Shown: positions 1 to 6,087 of the stretch, piece by piece
Layout: each line of letters begins with the position of its first letter
Position numbering within the stretch: position 1 is the stretch's first letter
IMG/VR virus record: IMGVR_UViG_3300045136_000110
Location: 1-38,252 of that record
DNA length: 38,252 nucleotides
Strand: one strand, 5' to 3'
Source of the DNA: a virus
Notes under the pieces: model-generated
Seen by the model: only the letters and a program-made list of their open reading frames with translations
The model's database searches: none
Told to the model about the DNA's origin: nothing
Position numbers and translations under genes: made by a program

Positions 1-108
1 TACTTGCAGCAGTACATGCCGCTTAGCGGCGGATGTTCTTCCGCAAGCGGCATGTTACCAGTCGGAGTATGAGCGCCTCAAGGCTCTGCAGGCGGCGCGG
101 CGGGGTGG
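1..108. other. Left host flank
   Basis: This host DNA followed the 3' end of tRNA-Thr before integration. I see no convincing gene end in it. Its only clear structure is the stem-loop at 14..55. Reading frames crossing it are low-complexity Arg/Pro strings and look like shadows. Confidence 0.6.
14..55. repeat. Perfect-arm stem-loop in host flank
   Basis: Arms 14..24 (acatgccgctt) and 45..55 (aagcggcatgt) are exact reverse complements. The stem extends inward through gcgg/ccgc with one bulged base, leaving an 11-nt loop. There is no T-run on either side, so it is not a standard intrinsic terminator. It could be the old 3' processing or termination structure of the tRNA-Thr transcript, or a REP-like repeat. 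Confidence 0.6.
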
Positions 109-127
109 GTGGTGCCGGAAATAGGAG
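109..127. repeat. attL core, 19-bp duplicate of tRNA-Thr 3' end
   Basis: The sequence gtggtgccggaaataggag is identical to 36264..36282. It corresponds to the CCA end, acceptor stem and part of the T arm of tRNA-Thr. Identity ends at both edges (g versus t before, c versus t after), which defines the core repeat. Confidence 0.93.
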
Positions 128-182
128 CCCTTCCTCCATAGCGAAAAAGGTCGCGGCGTGAGTAATTTGTGAGCACTGGCGA
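128..182. other. Left prophage arm between attL and the first gene
   Basis: This short non-coding strip holds GTGAGTAAT at 158..166. The same 9-mer recurs in the right arm at 36155..36163, both in + orientation. Short direct repeats on both sides of a core are the usual form of integrase arm-type sites. This is inference only. Confidence 0.4.
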
Positions 183-890
183 TCACTGCTGAGCCTCCGC
201 GGCGACGATCTCTGCCTCGATCGCGTCCAGCGTTGCTTTTGCGATTCGGTCCCACGCCGCCACCTTTGCTGCGTCACCCGCCCCACGCGCCCCCCTTGCA
301 TCTGCCGATGCCGCCCACGCAGCAGCCCACGCGACCGCCTCTGCCGTTGCGGCAGCCTCCGCAACCTCACGCACCGCCACCGCCGATGTCGATGCCACCC
401 ACGCCACCCACGTTTGCGCCTGCGCTTGCGCTTGCGCTTCCTCCCATTCCGCGGCTGTCGGCTCGTCACCGGCCAGCCTGCGCCGCAGCAGTCCGAGCAT
501 TCGCTCCACAACGCCACTCTGGTCATGCGGAAGTGCAACCTCCAGCGCAGCAATGCACACCCTGGTGTTGCATCGCTCCCAAGCAGGAGCGTCTAGTTTG
601 TGCCATCGTGCGGCATCCTGCACATAGCACTCGACAAAGTGTGGCCAGTACGTGTCAGAAATGAAGTCGGCAAGGTCTGGCGTCAAATATGCCAGCCACC
701 CGGGCATTACGTTGGCGGGGCATTGAGCCGGGTCTTGCGCATCCACAACCTCCGGCGATAGTGCAGCCAACAGGCATGCATGCTCAAGGGCATCGGGGCC
801 GATCTCGGACCATCTATGACGCAGGATGCGCCCTCCGCGGTGCATAATTTCCAGCCGCTCAATGCGTTCTGGATAGGTGAGTGCGTTCAA
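183..890 (-). CDS. Phage protein of unknown function, paralog 1 of 3, Ala/Trp-rich tail
   Basis: About 235 aa. I place the start at a TTG whose last bases overlap the stop of the excisionase-like gene (TTGA). AGGGG lies about 7 nt upstream, and this start aligns with the M of the paralog at 34151..34897. The N-terminal half shares a block with that paralog: LAALSPEV, then DP..CPANVMP.WLAYLTP, W..FV.CY, A.RWH.L, and ACIAALEV.LPHD. The second half is an alanine-rich helical stretch with spaced tryptophans. Similar N-terminal blocks occur in other phage early regions with no known role. The Ala-rich part resembles proteins annotated as Imm5-like putative immunity proteins, but that likeness is loose. 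It is the last gene of the leftward operon before attL. Confidence 0.75.
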   Translation of the reverse strand: MNALTYPERIERLEIMHRGGRILRHRWSEIGPDALEHACLLAALSPEVVDAQDPAQCPANVMPGWLAYLTPDLADFISDTYWPHFVECYVQDAARWHKLDAPAWERCNTRVCIAALEVALPHDQSGVVERMLGLLRRRLAGDEPTAAEWEEAQAQAQAQTWVAWVASTSAVAVREVAEAAATAEAVAWAAAWAASADARGARGAGDAAKVAAWDRIAKATLDAIEAEIVAAEAQQ

Positions 891-1141
891 TCTTTGACCC
901 CTAAAATATCTGCTGCTTTCCAGCGGCCATTGACCGGCATGGGCAGCTTGCCCGCGCGCACGCGGTTGCGCACGGTGCGCGTCGTGACGCCAAAATGCTC
1001 GGCCACTCGGCGCGCAGTCCACAGCTCGCCGGTCTTGGCGGTATGGCGCTCCAGCGCGAGCTGCGCGGCGCGCAAGGCGGCTTGCTCGACAAGGCTGTCG
1101 AGGGCGGCTTGGTCAATTTCGATGACAGTGCGAGAGTTCAT
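887..1141 (-). CDS. Excisionase/AlpA-like HTH protein
   Basis: 84 aa. Residues 1-38 form a predicted helical, Ala/Leu-rich stretch. Residues 42-80 match the winged-helix pattern of excisionases and AlpA-type regulators: a helix ARRVAEHFGV, a recognition helix TTRTVRNRVRAG, then KLPMPVNGRW and KAADI. Such proteins bend DNA near att sites and steer integrase towards excision, and some act as transcription factors. Its position close to attL, at the opposite end of the prophage from integrase, fits. In the excised circle it would lie just upstream of int on the same strand. Its ATG overlaps the stop of the 21-aa ORF upstream (ATGA). Confidence 0.7.
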   Translation of the reverse strand: MNSRTVIEIDQAALDSLVEQAALRAAQLALERHTAKTGELWTARRVAEHFGVTTRTVRNRVRAGKLPMPVNGRWKAADILGVKD

Positions 1142-1203
1142 TGCTTGCTCTGATGTCGCTTGACAAACTCGGTGCAGATCTCAAGTGTGGTGTTCTCAGC
1201 CAT
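1138..1203 (-). CDS. 21-aa candidate microprotein
   Basis: The ORF encodes 21 residues, starting MAENTTLEIC and ending KRHQSKQ. GGAGATCGGCG precedes its ATG with good Shine-Dalgarno spacing. The ATG lies inside the last codons of the J-domain gene. Its TGA overlaps the ATG of the excisionase-like gene (ATGA). The gene therefore fills the gap between its neighbours exactly, as the other operon members do. No family is recognised. It may be a real peptide or just a translational coupler. Confidence 0.5.
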   Translation of the reverse strand: MAENTTLEICTEFVKRHQSKQ

Positions 1204-1798
1204 CGCCGATCTCCTTCTTCGCCTGCTCATACGCCACGTTGATTTCGGCCATGCGCTCGGCGCTGCCGCCGCGGTCGGGATGGAACTCGCTCGCCAGGCG
1301 GCGGTATTGCGCACGGATGACATCGCTGCCTGCCTCGCGAGAACATTGCAGCACGTCCCACCACTCGCGCTTTGACGAGGGTGCGGGGAGTGCGGCAAAG
1401 CCCGTGAAGGCCGCTTGCAGCATGTCGCCAGTGCCCCAGCGGGCGATACCGCGAATGGCTTCGATCGTCTTGGCAATGGCCTGCATGTTGTGCTCGACCT
1501 TTTGCCAACGGTCGCAGGCAAAGCACATCTGCTGCTTCTTGTAGAGGAAGTACACGGCCACCCCCACATCCTCCGGTGCGCGTTGGCCGGCCAGCGGCAA
1601 GCCATCGCGACGCAGCGCGATGTTGGTGCTGATGATGATCTGCGGATCTGGATACTTACCTGTTAGCCGATAGACCTCGTTCACGATGTTGTCTCTGGCG
1701 CGAACAAAGCTCACGTCAAAACGTGCGCGTTCGCGGTTCCATGCAGGCGTTCGCTTGCGTCCGATCGGCCATTGCAGCGGGTGGGCGGAGATAGTCAT
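1196..1798 (-). CDS. Phage J-domain (DnaJ-like) protein
   Basis: 200 aa from the ATG that overlaps the preceding stop (ATGA). Residues 1-140 form a conserved phage/plasmid module: WPIGRKRTP near 10-18, a charged helix, ISTNIALRRDGLP at 56-68, EDVGVAVYF at 76-84, FACDRW at 93-98, and a segment ending FTGFAALP. Residues 145-198 are a J domain with the diagnostic HPD at 173-175 (SEFHPDRGG). J domains stimulate the ATPase of Hsp70/DnaK. This one may recruit host DnaK to phage replication or recombination complexes. The neighbouring annealing protein and exonuclease suggest a DNA-metabolism role. The family call is firm; the specific role is unknown. Confidence 0.8.
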   Translation of the reverse strand: MTISAHPLQWPIGRKRTPAWNRERARFDVSFVRARDNIVNEVYRLTGKYPDPQIIISTNIALRRDGLPLAGQRAPEDVGVAVYFLYKKQQMCFACDRWQKVEHNMQAIAKTIEAIRGIARWGTGDMLQAAFTGFAALPAPSSKREWWDVLQCSREAGSDVIRAQYRRLASEFHPDRGGSAERMAEINVAYEQAKKEIGDG

Positions 1799-1989
1799 TC
1801 TTCGAACAGCGCGCCGTTGTCGCCACCTTCTGCGGATGTGGACGCCGATGGGCGGCAAGAGCGACAGGGGCTCCTAGCGTTGTGAGAAGAAAAGCGGGCG
1901 GCCGGTTGCCCGGCGCGATGCAAAGGTGGAGACAGGGAGGAGACAACAGATTGCACCGTTACGCCCGTGAAAATGCGTGTAGAGGTCAT
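1795..1989 (-). CDS. Small unknown protein, 64 aa
   Basis: The support is mainly architectural. The ATG overlaps the stop of the annealing-protein gene (ATGA), and its stop overlaps the ATG of the J-domain gene (ATGA), so both junctions match the operon's pattern. The product starts MTSTRIFTGV and is rich in Ser, Arg and Pro, with a Cys pair (PCRSCRP) and an acidic end. I do not recognise a family. The unusual composition leaves open that it is a chance frame. Confidence 0.45.
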   Translation of the reverse strand: MTSTRIFTGVTVQSVVSSLSPPLHRAGQPAARFSSHNARSPCRSCRPSASTSAEGGDNGALFEE

Positions 1990-3002
1990 TGCCGCCCCCA
2001 CTTGGCTTTGTAGGTTGCCGCCAGCTCCTCATACTCGGCTTCGGCCATGTCGGACGTGCGCGCCTCGTCCAGCACGAGGGCGGCAATCTCGCCGTCACTG
2101 GCCGATTCGATGCGCTGCTTCCAGTCTGGGCGTGGTGCGTCGGCTTTTGCGGCGCGCGAACGGATGGCCTCCTTCACCTTGTCGGCAGCGCTGGGCGCTC
2201 CAGAAGCACTACTCGCAGCAGGCTCTGCGGCCTCGAACCAGTCGGCGGCCGTACTCATGCCGTCGCGCAGACTGACGTAGATCTTGCGCAAGGCCACGAC
2301 TTGAGCGGGCTGGATGGCGTCCAGGCGGCGCTGGATGCGCTTTTCGATCATCTCCTTGGTGACGCCGAACGGCTCGAATGAGGCGACGAGCTTTTGCGTC
2401 GCCTCGGGCGACGTGTCGGCCTTGGCTTTCATCGTCGCCTCACACTGCGTGACGGCGGCCTCGATCACGTCGCCGGGCACAACGCCCAGAATGCAGGCAC
2501 GCAACCGGCGCGCCCCCATGTTCGCAACGGTCTCGTAAATGTCGCGCGCGTCCTCCAGTTTCACGCGGCCTCGCTTGGTGTCGCGCACATGCGGCACGGT
2601 GAACGTCATTTCACGGCGCGTGTTGGTTTCGACGTCCCAGGCGTAGGCCTGCACGATGGACTCTCCTGGGCGCTGCTCAAGCTCGCGCACACCGTACTGG
2701 ACGTTGCCCCATTGGCGCGCGATGGTCTCGGCCAAGCGAATGCTCGGCCCGCTGATGTCGCTGCCGCCGCGGCTGTAATGGTACACGGCCGATTCGGCCA
2801 GGCTGGGGCGCGTGCACTCGTTGAGGATGCGATCAACAGCCGCCACGGGGTCGCGCGGGTTCATGCGCGCCACCACCATGGCCGCCTGCACTTCGGCGAC
2901 GGCGCGCTGCTGGTCAGTGTTGGCCAGCGCATTCGAGCCGGGTGTTGCGGCGACGATGGCATTTGCAAATGGGTTGACTGCTCGATCTGCAAGATCATTC
3001 AT
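1986..3002 (-). CDS. Putative single-strand annealing recombination protein
   Basis: 338 aa. The start is the ATG followed by NDLADRAVNPF, with GGAG about 8 nt upstream. The central block (SRGGSDISGPSIRLAETIA at about 111-129, then the ANMGARRLRAC region) is typical of a phage protein family that travels with YqaJ-type exonucleases. The C-terminal third is Ala/Asp-rich and probably flexible, ending in a small helical domain. Such pairs work like lambda Exo/Beta: the exonuclease resects ends and the partner anneals complementary strands. Adjacency to the exonuclease (25 bp) supports this role. The sequence is not plainly RecT, Erf or Redbeta, so the annealing function is inferred from context and remote likeness. 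Confidence 0.6.
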   Translation of the reverse strand: MNDLADRAVNPFANAIVAATPGSNALANTDQQRAVAEVQAAMVVARMNPRDPVAAVDRILNECTRPSLAESAVYHYSRGGSDISGPSIRLAETIARQWGNVQYGVRELEQRPGESIVQAYAWDVETNTRREMTFTVPHVRDTKRGRVKLEDARDIYETVANMGARRLRACILGVVPGDVIEAAVTQCEATMKAKADTSPEATQKLVASFEPFGVTKEMIEKRIQRRLDAIQPAQVVALRKIYVSLRDGMSTAADWFEAAEPAASSASGAPSAADKVKEAIRSRAAKADAPRPDWKQRIESASDGEIAALVLDEARTSDMAEAEYEELAATYKAKWGRQ

Positions 3003-3027
3003 GGGTGTCTCCACGGTCGATAAAGGG

Positions 3028-3930
3028 TTACTTGAGCAGGAAGCGGCGGCTGGGCTCGCCGAGCTTGACGAACTGCTCATATAGGTCGGGGTGCATGACA
3101 CGGAACGCCGCGCTGTCGAAACGCTTCGCCGGCGCCGAGGCCTTCCATGTCGCCATCACGGTGCCTTGTGCGTCGACGAGCGTGTCCTTGTCGCCGAGCG
3201 CGCCCATGACGAGCGCCTTGTAGTGCTCTTCCTCGGCCTCGAGCTGCGCCATGCGCGTGCGCACGTCGTGCAGACGCATCACGGCGGCCTGCACTTCCTC
3301 GGTGGCCAGCACGCTGCCGGGGGTGCTGCTGCGGCCGTAGCGCGCCTGCATGTCGGCATAGCTGATCGGCGCGGGCGGTTCGCCCTTTTGCACGCAGTCC
3401 CAGAACTGCGCCTCGGCCTCGATGATCATTTGCTGCAGCTCGGTGTCGGCCGGCACCTCGTACAAGCGGAAGTCGCTGCCGCCGATCAGCACAGCCACGT
3501 CGGCGACCGCAAACTGCGCAACGGCCAGGTAGTGCTGCACTTGCAGCAGGTAGGGCTGCGGAATCTGGTCGGTGCCGGGTTCGCCCCAGCCATCGGCGGT
3601 GCGGGCCGTCTTGGCCTCGAAGATGCGTTGATCGCTGGTGAAGCCGTCGATGTTGGCGATCATGAAGTGATGCTTGGGGTGGCGCAGCATGTCGGGCAGC
3701 ACGCGCACTTCGCGTCCGGTCTCGTCGGCGTAGGCTTGCCGCACGACGGGCTCCAGGTATCGGCCCCAGCGCATGGCAGGATTGTCGGGTTGCGGCTCCA
3801 CCTCGCCGCGCTTTTCCTGGTACACGGCAAGCGGGGTTTTCCACTTGGACAGGCCAAGGATGGCGGCCACGTCGCTGCCGCCGATGCCGGTGCGGCGTTG
3901 GTCCAGCCATGCGTCGCGTGAAGTCATCAT
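3028..3930 (-). CDS. YqaJ-type viral recombinase exonuclease
   Basis: 300 aa. The start is the first of two ATGs (MMTSRDAW) behind AGGAGAACGA; it overlaps the preceding stop (ATGA). Residues 14-30 give GIGGSDVAAILG. A glutamate at 60 (RYLEPVV), IANIDG with D95, and FEAKT with E105/K107 form the PD-(D/E)xK active-site pattern, followed by LLQVQHYL near 128-135. This is the lambda-exonuclease/YqaJ fold that resects double-stranded DNA ends. About 215-250 is a Glu/Ala-rich coiled coil. The length and the motif set are complete. It pairs with the putative annealing protein downstream. Confidence 0.88.
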   Translation of the reverse strand: MMTSRDAWLDQRRTGIGGSDVAAILGLSKWKTPLAVYQEKRGEVEPQPDNPAMRWGRYLEPVVRQAYADETGREVRVLPDMLRHPKHHFMIANIDGFTSDQRIFEAKTARTADGWGEPGTDQIPQPYLLQVQHYLAVAQFAVADVAVLIGGSDFRLYEVPADTELQQMIIEAEAQFWDCVQKGEPPAPISYADMQARYGRSSTPGSVLATEEVQAAVMRLHDVRTRMAQLEAEEEHYKALVMGALGDKDTLVDAQGTVMATWKASAPAKRFDSAAFRVMHPDLYEQFVKLGEPSRRFLLK

Positions 3931-4166
3931 TCGTTCTCCTGATTGAAGTCGTGCGGCGGCAGGCCCAGCAGAGCGCGCGCCGCGTTGATGTGGTCCTCGA
4001 TCTCGCGCATCTCGCTCATCCAGTACGCCAGCCGGCGCGGACCTATCGCGAGATCGTCTTGCAGCTCTTGTACGGCCACGCCGATGTACTGCCGAGCGAA
4101 CTGCAAACGGCAAAGATGCGCCCGCACGCGCAAGTGGAACCAGACGCGGGAAAGCGCGCCGATCAT
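3927..4166 (-). CDS. Unknown early phage protein, 79 aa
   Basis: The start is the ATG overlapping the stop of the 131-aa gene (ATGA). The stop overlaps the ATG of the exonuclease gene. The product (MIGALSRVWFHLRVRAHL...) is mostly helical, with a basic amphipathic N-terminus and an acidic C-terminal half (EMREIEDHINAARALLG). It resembles the small helical proteins often encoded beside phage exonucleases, but I recognise no named family. Confidence 0.65.
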   Translation of the reverse strand: MIGALSRVWFHLRVRAHLCRLQFARQYIGVAVQELQDDLAIGPRRLAYWMSEMREIEDHINAARALLGLPPHDFNQENE

Positions 4167-4558
4167 GCCGACGCCTTCGGCAGTAACCACGGCACGTGCG
4201 GCCAGTCGCCAAACGGGTCGCTGTCGCGCTCTTTGAGCGCGCGCACGCGCCGTTCTTCTTGGACGATGATCGCCTGCTCATGCGCGCGGCGCGCGGCGCT
4301 GCGCAACTCCTTGACGGACTGGGTCAGTTGACCGCACCGCTCGGCATCCTTGCGTTCGATTTGCAGGGCGCGCAACACGACGCGCTGTGCAGCACGGTAC
4401 AGCGCTCGCTCATCGAGCGAGCCGCAATCGAACACGGTTTGCAGCGCCTCGGCCACCGTGTCGTCGTCATCGTCGGGGTTGACGATCAGGCCGTCGCCGT
4501 TTTGCTCGAGATTGAGCGCCCACAGCTCGAAATCGGTATTGAGTCCGTTGCGTGGCAT
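4163..4558 (-). CDS. Unknown early phage protein with Asp run, 131 aa
   Basis: The start is the ATG one base after the stop of the membrane-protein gene, with GGGAGC as Shine-Dalgarno. Residues 1-40 are acidic and contain a run of five Asp (NPDDDDDT). The middle (ALYRAAQRVVLRALQIERKD) and the following AARRAHEQAIIVQEERRVRAL are long helices likely to form a coiled coil. The tail is FGDWPHVPWLLPKASA. No known domain is recognised. Coupling to both neighbours makes it a real gene of the operon. Confidence 0.65.
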   Translation of the reverse strand: MPRNGLNTDFELWALNLEQNGDGLIVNPDDDDDTVAEALQTVFDCGSLDERALYRAAQRVVLRALQIERKDAERCGQLTQSVKELRSAARRAHEQAIIVQEERRVRALKERDSDPFGDWPHVPWLLPKASA

Positions 4559-4559
4559 G

Positions 4560-4790
4560 TCAGCTCCCGACGATGTGCAGCACAAGTAGCGCGAGCATCA
4601 GCGCCGTGGAAAACAGCAGCACGAGGTTGCAGGCGCGGTAGAGCTCGATCTCGCGGCGCAGGGTCTCGATTTCGCGGTCCTGGTCGCGCAGCTCGCTTTT
4701 GAGGAAATGAGTGGTGTCCCACCACGCGGCGGCCTTGTCGATGGCGCCTTGGGGGGTTGCTCGCAGCGCGAGCACGTCGTCTTGTCTCAC
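4560..4790 (-). CDS. Small coiled-coil protein with C-terminal membrane anchor
   Basis: 76 aa from a GTG, preceded by GGAG at 7 nt. Residues 30-50 (LKSELRDQDREIETLRREIE) form a heptad-like charged helix. Residues 53-74 (LVLLFSTALMLALLVLHIV) are one hydrophobic membrane segment at the very end, a tail-anchored layout. It is the first gene after the strong promoter at 4819..4846, so it should be expressed early and well. Early phage membrane proteins of this form can act in superinfection exclusion or membrane attachment of replication, but no specific function can be assigned. Confidence 0.7.
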   Translation of the reverse strand: MRQDDVLALRATPQGAIDKAAAWWDTTHFLKSELRDQDREIETLRREIELYRACNLVLLFSTALMLALLVLHIVGS

Positions 4791-4818
4791 TTCACGTCTC
4801 CTTCCGTTTGACAGAAGA

Positions 4819-4846
4819 AGTATAGGCGAGACTAAAGTATTGTCAA
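4819..4846 (-). promoter_or_regulatory. Strong sigma70 promoter inside the leftward operon
   Basis: On the minus strand, -35 TTGACA (4841..4846) and -10 TATACT (4819..4824) are separated by 16 bp. Both hexamers are at or one base from consensus. It lies in the only long untranslated gap of the operon (4791..4870), between the KorA-like gene and the coiled-coil membrane protein. CTAAAC at 4854..4859 and a related ACTAAAG at 4831..4837 flank the -35. Confidence 0.75.
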
Positions 4847-4853
4847 GCGAAAA

Positions 4854-4859
4854 CTAAAC
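4854..4859. promoter_or_regulatory. Possible KorA-type half operator
   Basis: KorA of RK2 binds the palindrome GTTTAGCTAAAC. Here one exact half (CTAAAC, GTTTAG on the other strand) lies just upstream of the -35 of the 4819..4846 promoter and directly after the KorA-like gene. The second half is not preserved. This is suggestive only. Confidence 0.3.
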
Positions 4860-4870
4860 ACATTTCCGCG

Positions 4871-5092
4871 CTAAGGCGTAATTTGTTCAATGAGAATCAG
4901 CCCGCGCCGACAGCGCGACACAGCATTGCAGACGGCCTGCGGCGACAGGCCGAGCGCTCGGGCCACTTCTGCCGGGCGCCGCCCCTCGACCAGCACGCGC
5001 CGCGCCGCCTCGGTGGCGGGGCCTTGGCGCAGCCGCAGCAGCTGCGCCAGCGCGCTGAACTGCGCCTCGGTCAGGGATTCTCTCGGTGCCAT
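4871..5092 (-). CDS. KorA/TrfB-like transcriptional repressor
   Basis: 73 aa, ATG with GGAGG about 8 nt upstream. It lines up along its length with KorA of IncP plasmid RK2: LTEAQF at 7-12 (KorA LTESQF), then ARRVLVEGRRPAEVARALGLSPQAVCNAVSR at 30-60 (KorA ARGVLVDGKPQATFATSLGLTRGAVSQAVHR). This is the helix-turn-helix DNA-binding core. KorA proteins are small dimeric repressors of plasmid replication and maintenance operons. In this prophage it probably represses the early leftward operon, perhaps at the promoter right after its own stop codon. The short C-terminal end means the KorA dimerisation region is reduced. The overlap with the gene upstream is 22 bp. Confidence 0.75.
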   Translation of the reverse strand: MAPRESLTEAQFSALAQLLRLRQGPATEAARRVLVEGRRPAEVARALGLSPQAVCNAVSRCRRGLILIEQITP

Positions 5093-5319
5093 TGCTGCGC
5101 CTCCCTGAGCAGCCGCTTGAGTCGCGCGAGCCGGTCATGCACCGGCACGCCGCGCGCGGCCTCGAATACCTCGAACTGATCGAGCGTGTCGGGCGCGGCC
5201 TGAATGTCGGTGTAGCCGTCGCCGCGCGCGACCGTGAATTCCAGGCCGCTCACGTGGCGCAGCCTGCCGTTGGGCAGGCGACGCCAGTTGAGCTGCCAAC
5301 GGTAGTGCTTCGAGGTCAT
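5071..5319 (-). CDS. Unknown early phage protein, 82 aa
   Basis: The start ATG overlaps the stop of the 115-aa gene (ATGA). The product is basic and Trp-rich at the N-terminus (MTSKHYRWQLNWRRLPNGRL), then GLEFTVARGDGYTDIQA, an acidic middle, and a helical, Arg-rich end (LARLKRLLREAQQWHRENP). The two-part layout resembles a small beta domain followed by a helix. No family is recognised. It overlaps the KorA-like start by 22 bp. Confidence 0.6.
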   Translation of the reverse strand: MTSKHYRWQLNWRRLPNGRLRHVSGLEFTVARGDGYTDIQAAPDTLDQFEVFEAARGVPVHDRLARLKRLLREAQQWHRENP

Positions 5320-5663
5320 GCCATGACATCGCGGCTGACCGCGATGCCGCCCAATGTGTCGAGGTGCGGCGAGTTCTGGTGCCGCTCAATCAGACGCGCG
5401 CGCGCGTCGCGCAGCGAATCGCGCAGCGGCAGCCGCTCGACATCCCGGATAGCGCCTGCGGGCCCGCGGCGCGGATGCGCCTTGTTGTTGACGCCGAGCA
5501 GAACGGGCGCCCCCCATCCGGGGTCGCCGTACCGCAGGTATTCGGTGGCGCAGGGATCGTCTCGGATGAGATCGCGGCACGCGCCGCTGGTAGCGGCTTC
5601 GTGCTCTTGCACGAGCTGCACGAGGTCACGGGTGAGGGAATGTGTGCACATCGCGTGTCTCAC
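5316..5663 (-). CDS. Unknown early phage protein, 115 aa
   Basis: The start is a GTG overlapping the stop of the first operon gene (GTGA); an ATG four codons later is possible. The sequence includes LVQLVQEHEAATSG, PCATEYLRYGDPGWGAPVLLGVNNK and a helical stretch LRDSLRDARARLIERHQ. It has two Cys in the N-terminal third but no clear zinc motif. I do not recognise it. Confidence 0.6.
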   Translation of the reverse strand: MRHAMCTHSLTRDLVQLVQEHEAATSGACRDLIRDDPCATEYLRYGDPGWGAPVLLGVNNKAHPRRGPAGAIRDVERLPLRDSLRDARARLIERHQNSPHLDTLGGIAVSRDVMA

Positions 5664-5914
5664 TTGATGAGGTTGAGGACTTCGCCGAACTTGACCGGTG
5701 CGACGCCGCCGTTCAACTCGGACAACGCAGATTCGACGCGATTCATCAGTTCATCGAGCTGCGAGGGGTAGAGGCCGAAGCACTTGACCGTCCAGCAGTC
5801 ATCGGCGCCTTCGCCGTTCAGGGAGGTGATGTACGGTCGGCCGTCAACGCACAGGCCGTTGATGTAGACGCGGATCTCGTTCGTGCCGGGCTTGATCCAC
5901 TTTGCGAATTTCAT
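5660..5914 (-). CDS. First gene of leftward operon, unknown, 84 aa
   Basis: The ATG of MKFAKWIKPG is chosen because GAGGAGA lies 6 nt upstream, and it follows the strong promoter at 5983..6010. The protein looks like a compact beta domain: KPGTNEIRVYINGL, then GRPYITSLN, DDCWTVKCFG, with a helical end LDELMNRVESALSEL. A protein in this position right after a P_L-type promoter often acts early against host functions. The sequence itself shows no known motif. Confidence 0.65.
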   Translation of the reverse strand: MKFAKWIKPGTNEIRVYINGLCVDGRPYITSLNGEGADDCWTVKCFGLYPSQLDELMNRVESALSELNGGVAPVKFGEVLNLIK

Positions 5915-5982
5915 GCTGTTTCTCCTCAGAGAACCGAGGACCGCTCGGCGTCGGTGGCCCGCGAATCGCTGACCATGAGACA

Positions 5983-6010
5983 ATTATACACGCTCAAGCG
6001 TGAATGTCAA
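5983..6010 (-). promoter_or_regulatory. Main leftward early promoter (P_L-like), perfect hexamers
   Basis: On the minus strand, -35 TTGACA (6005..6010) and -10 TATAAT (5983..5988) are both exact consensus, separated by 16 bp. The spacer is filled by the palindrome at 5989..6002. A perfect promoter must be tightly repressed in a lysogen, so the palindrome is likely the operator. Confidence 0.85.
5989..6002. promoter_or_regulatory. Putative repressor operator in P_L spacer
   Basis: CACGCTCAAGCGTG is an inverted repeat with 6-bp arms and a 2-bp centre, lying exactly between the -35 and -10. Bound protein would exclude RNA polymerase. The binder is unknown: the repressor at 6260..6676, the Cro-like protein or the KorA-like protein are candidates. 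Confidence 0.6.
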
Positions 6011-6047
6011 GAGCCTTAGCGTTTTTGTCGGGATCCAAAGCTTTACC

Positions 6048-6073
6048 GCTTTTTACTATCCTGTAAAAAAAGC
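6048..6073. repeat. AT-rich inverted repeat
   Basis: GCTTTTTAC (6048..6056) faces GTAAAAAAAGC (6063..6073) across a 6-nt gap. The short AT-rich palindrome sits just upstream of the rightward ORF at 6088 and behind P_L. It may be an operator or bent DNA. Confidence 0.4.
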
Positions 6074-6087
6074 TTGATGGAGGAGGT

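Noticed and set aside
23-553. Long Arg/Pro-rich frames opposite the left-end paralog and on the host flank
   Set aside because: They are shadows of the Ala-rich coding sequence in a GC-rich genome; composition is not protein-like.
2394-3023. Long plus-strand frames across the recombination genes (also 3091..3921)
   Set aside because: They are antisense to clearly assigned genes with ATGA-linked starts and known motifs.
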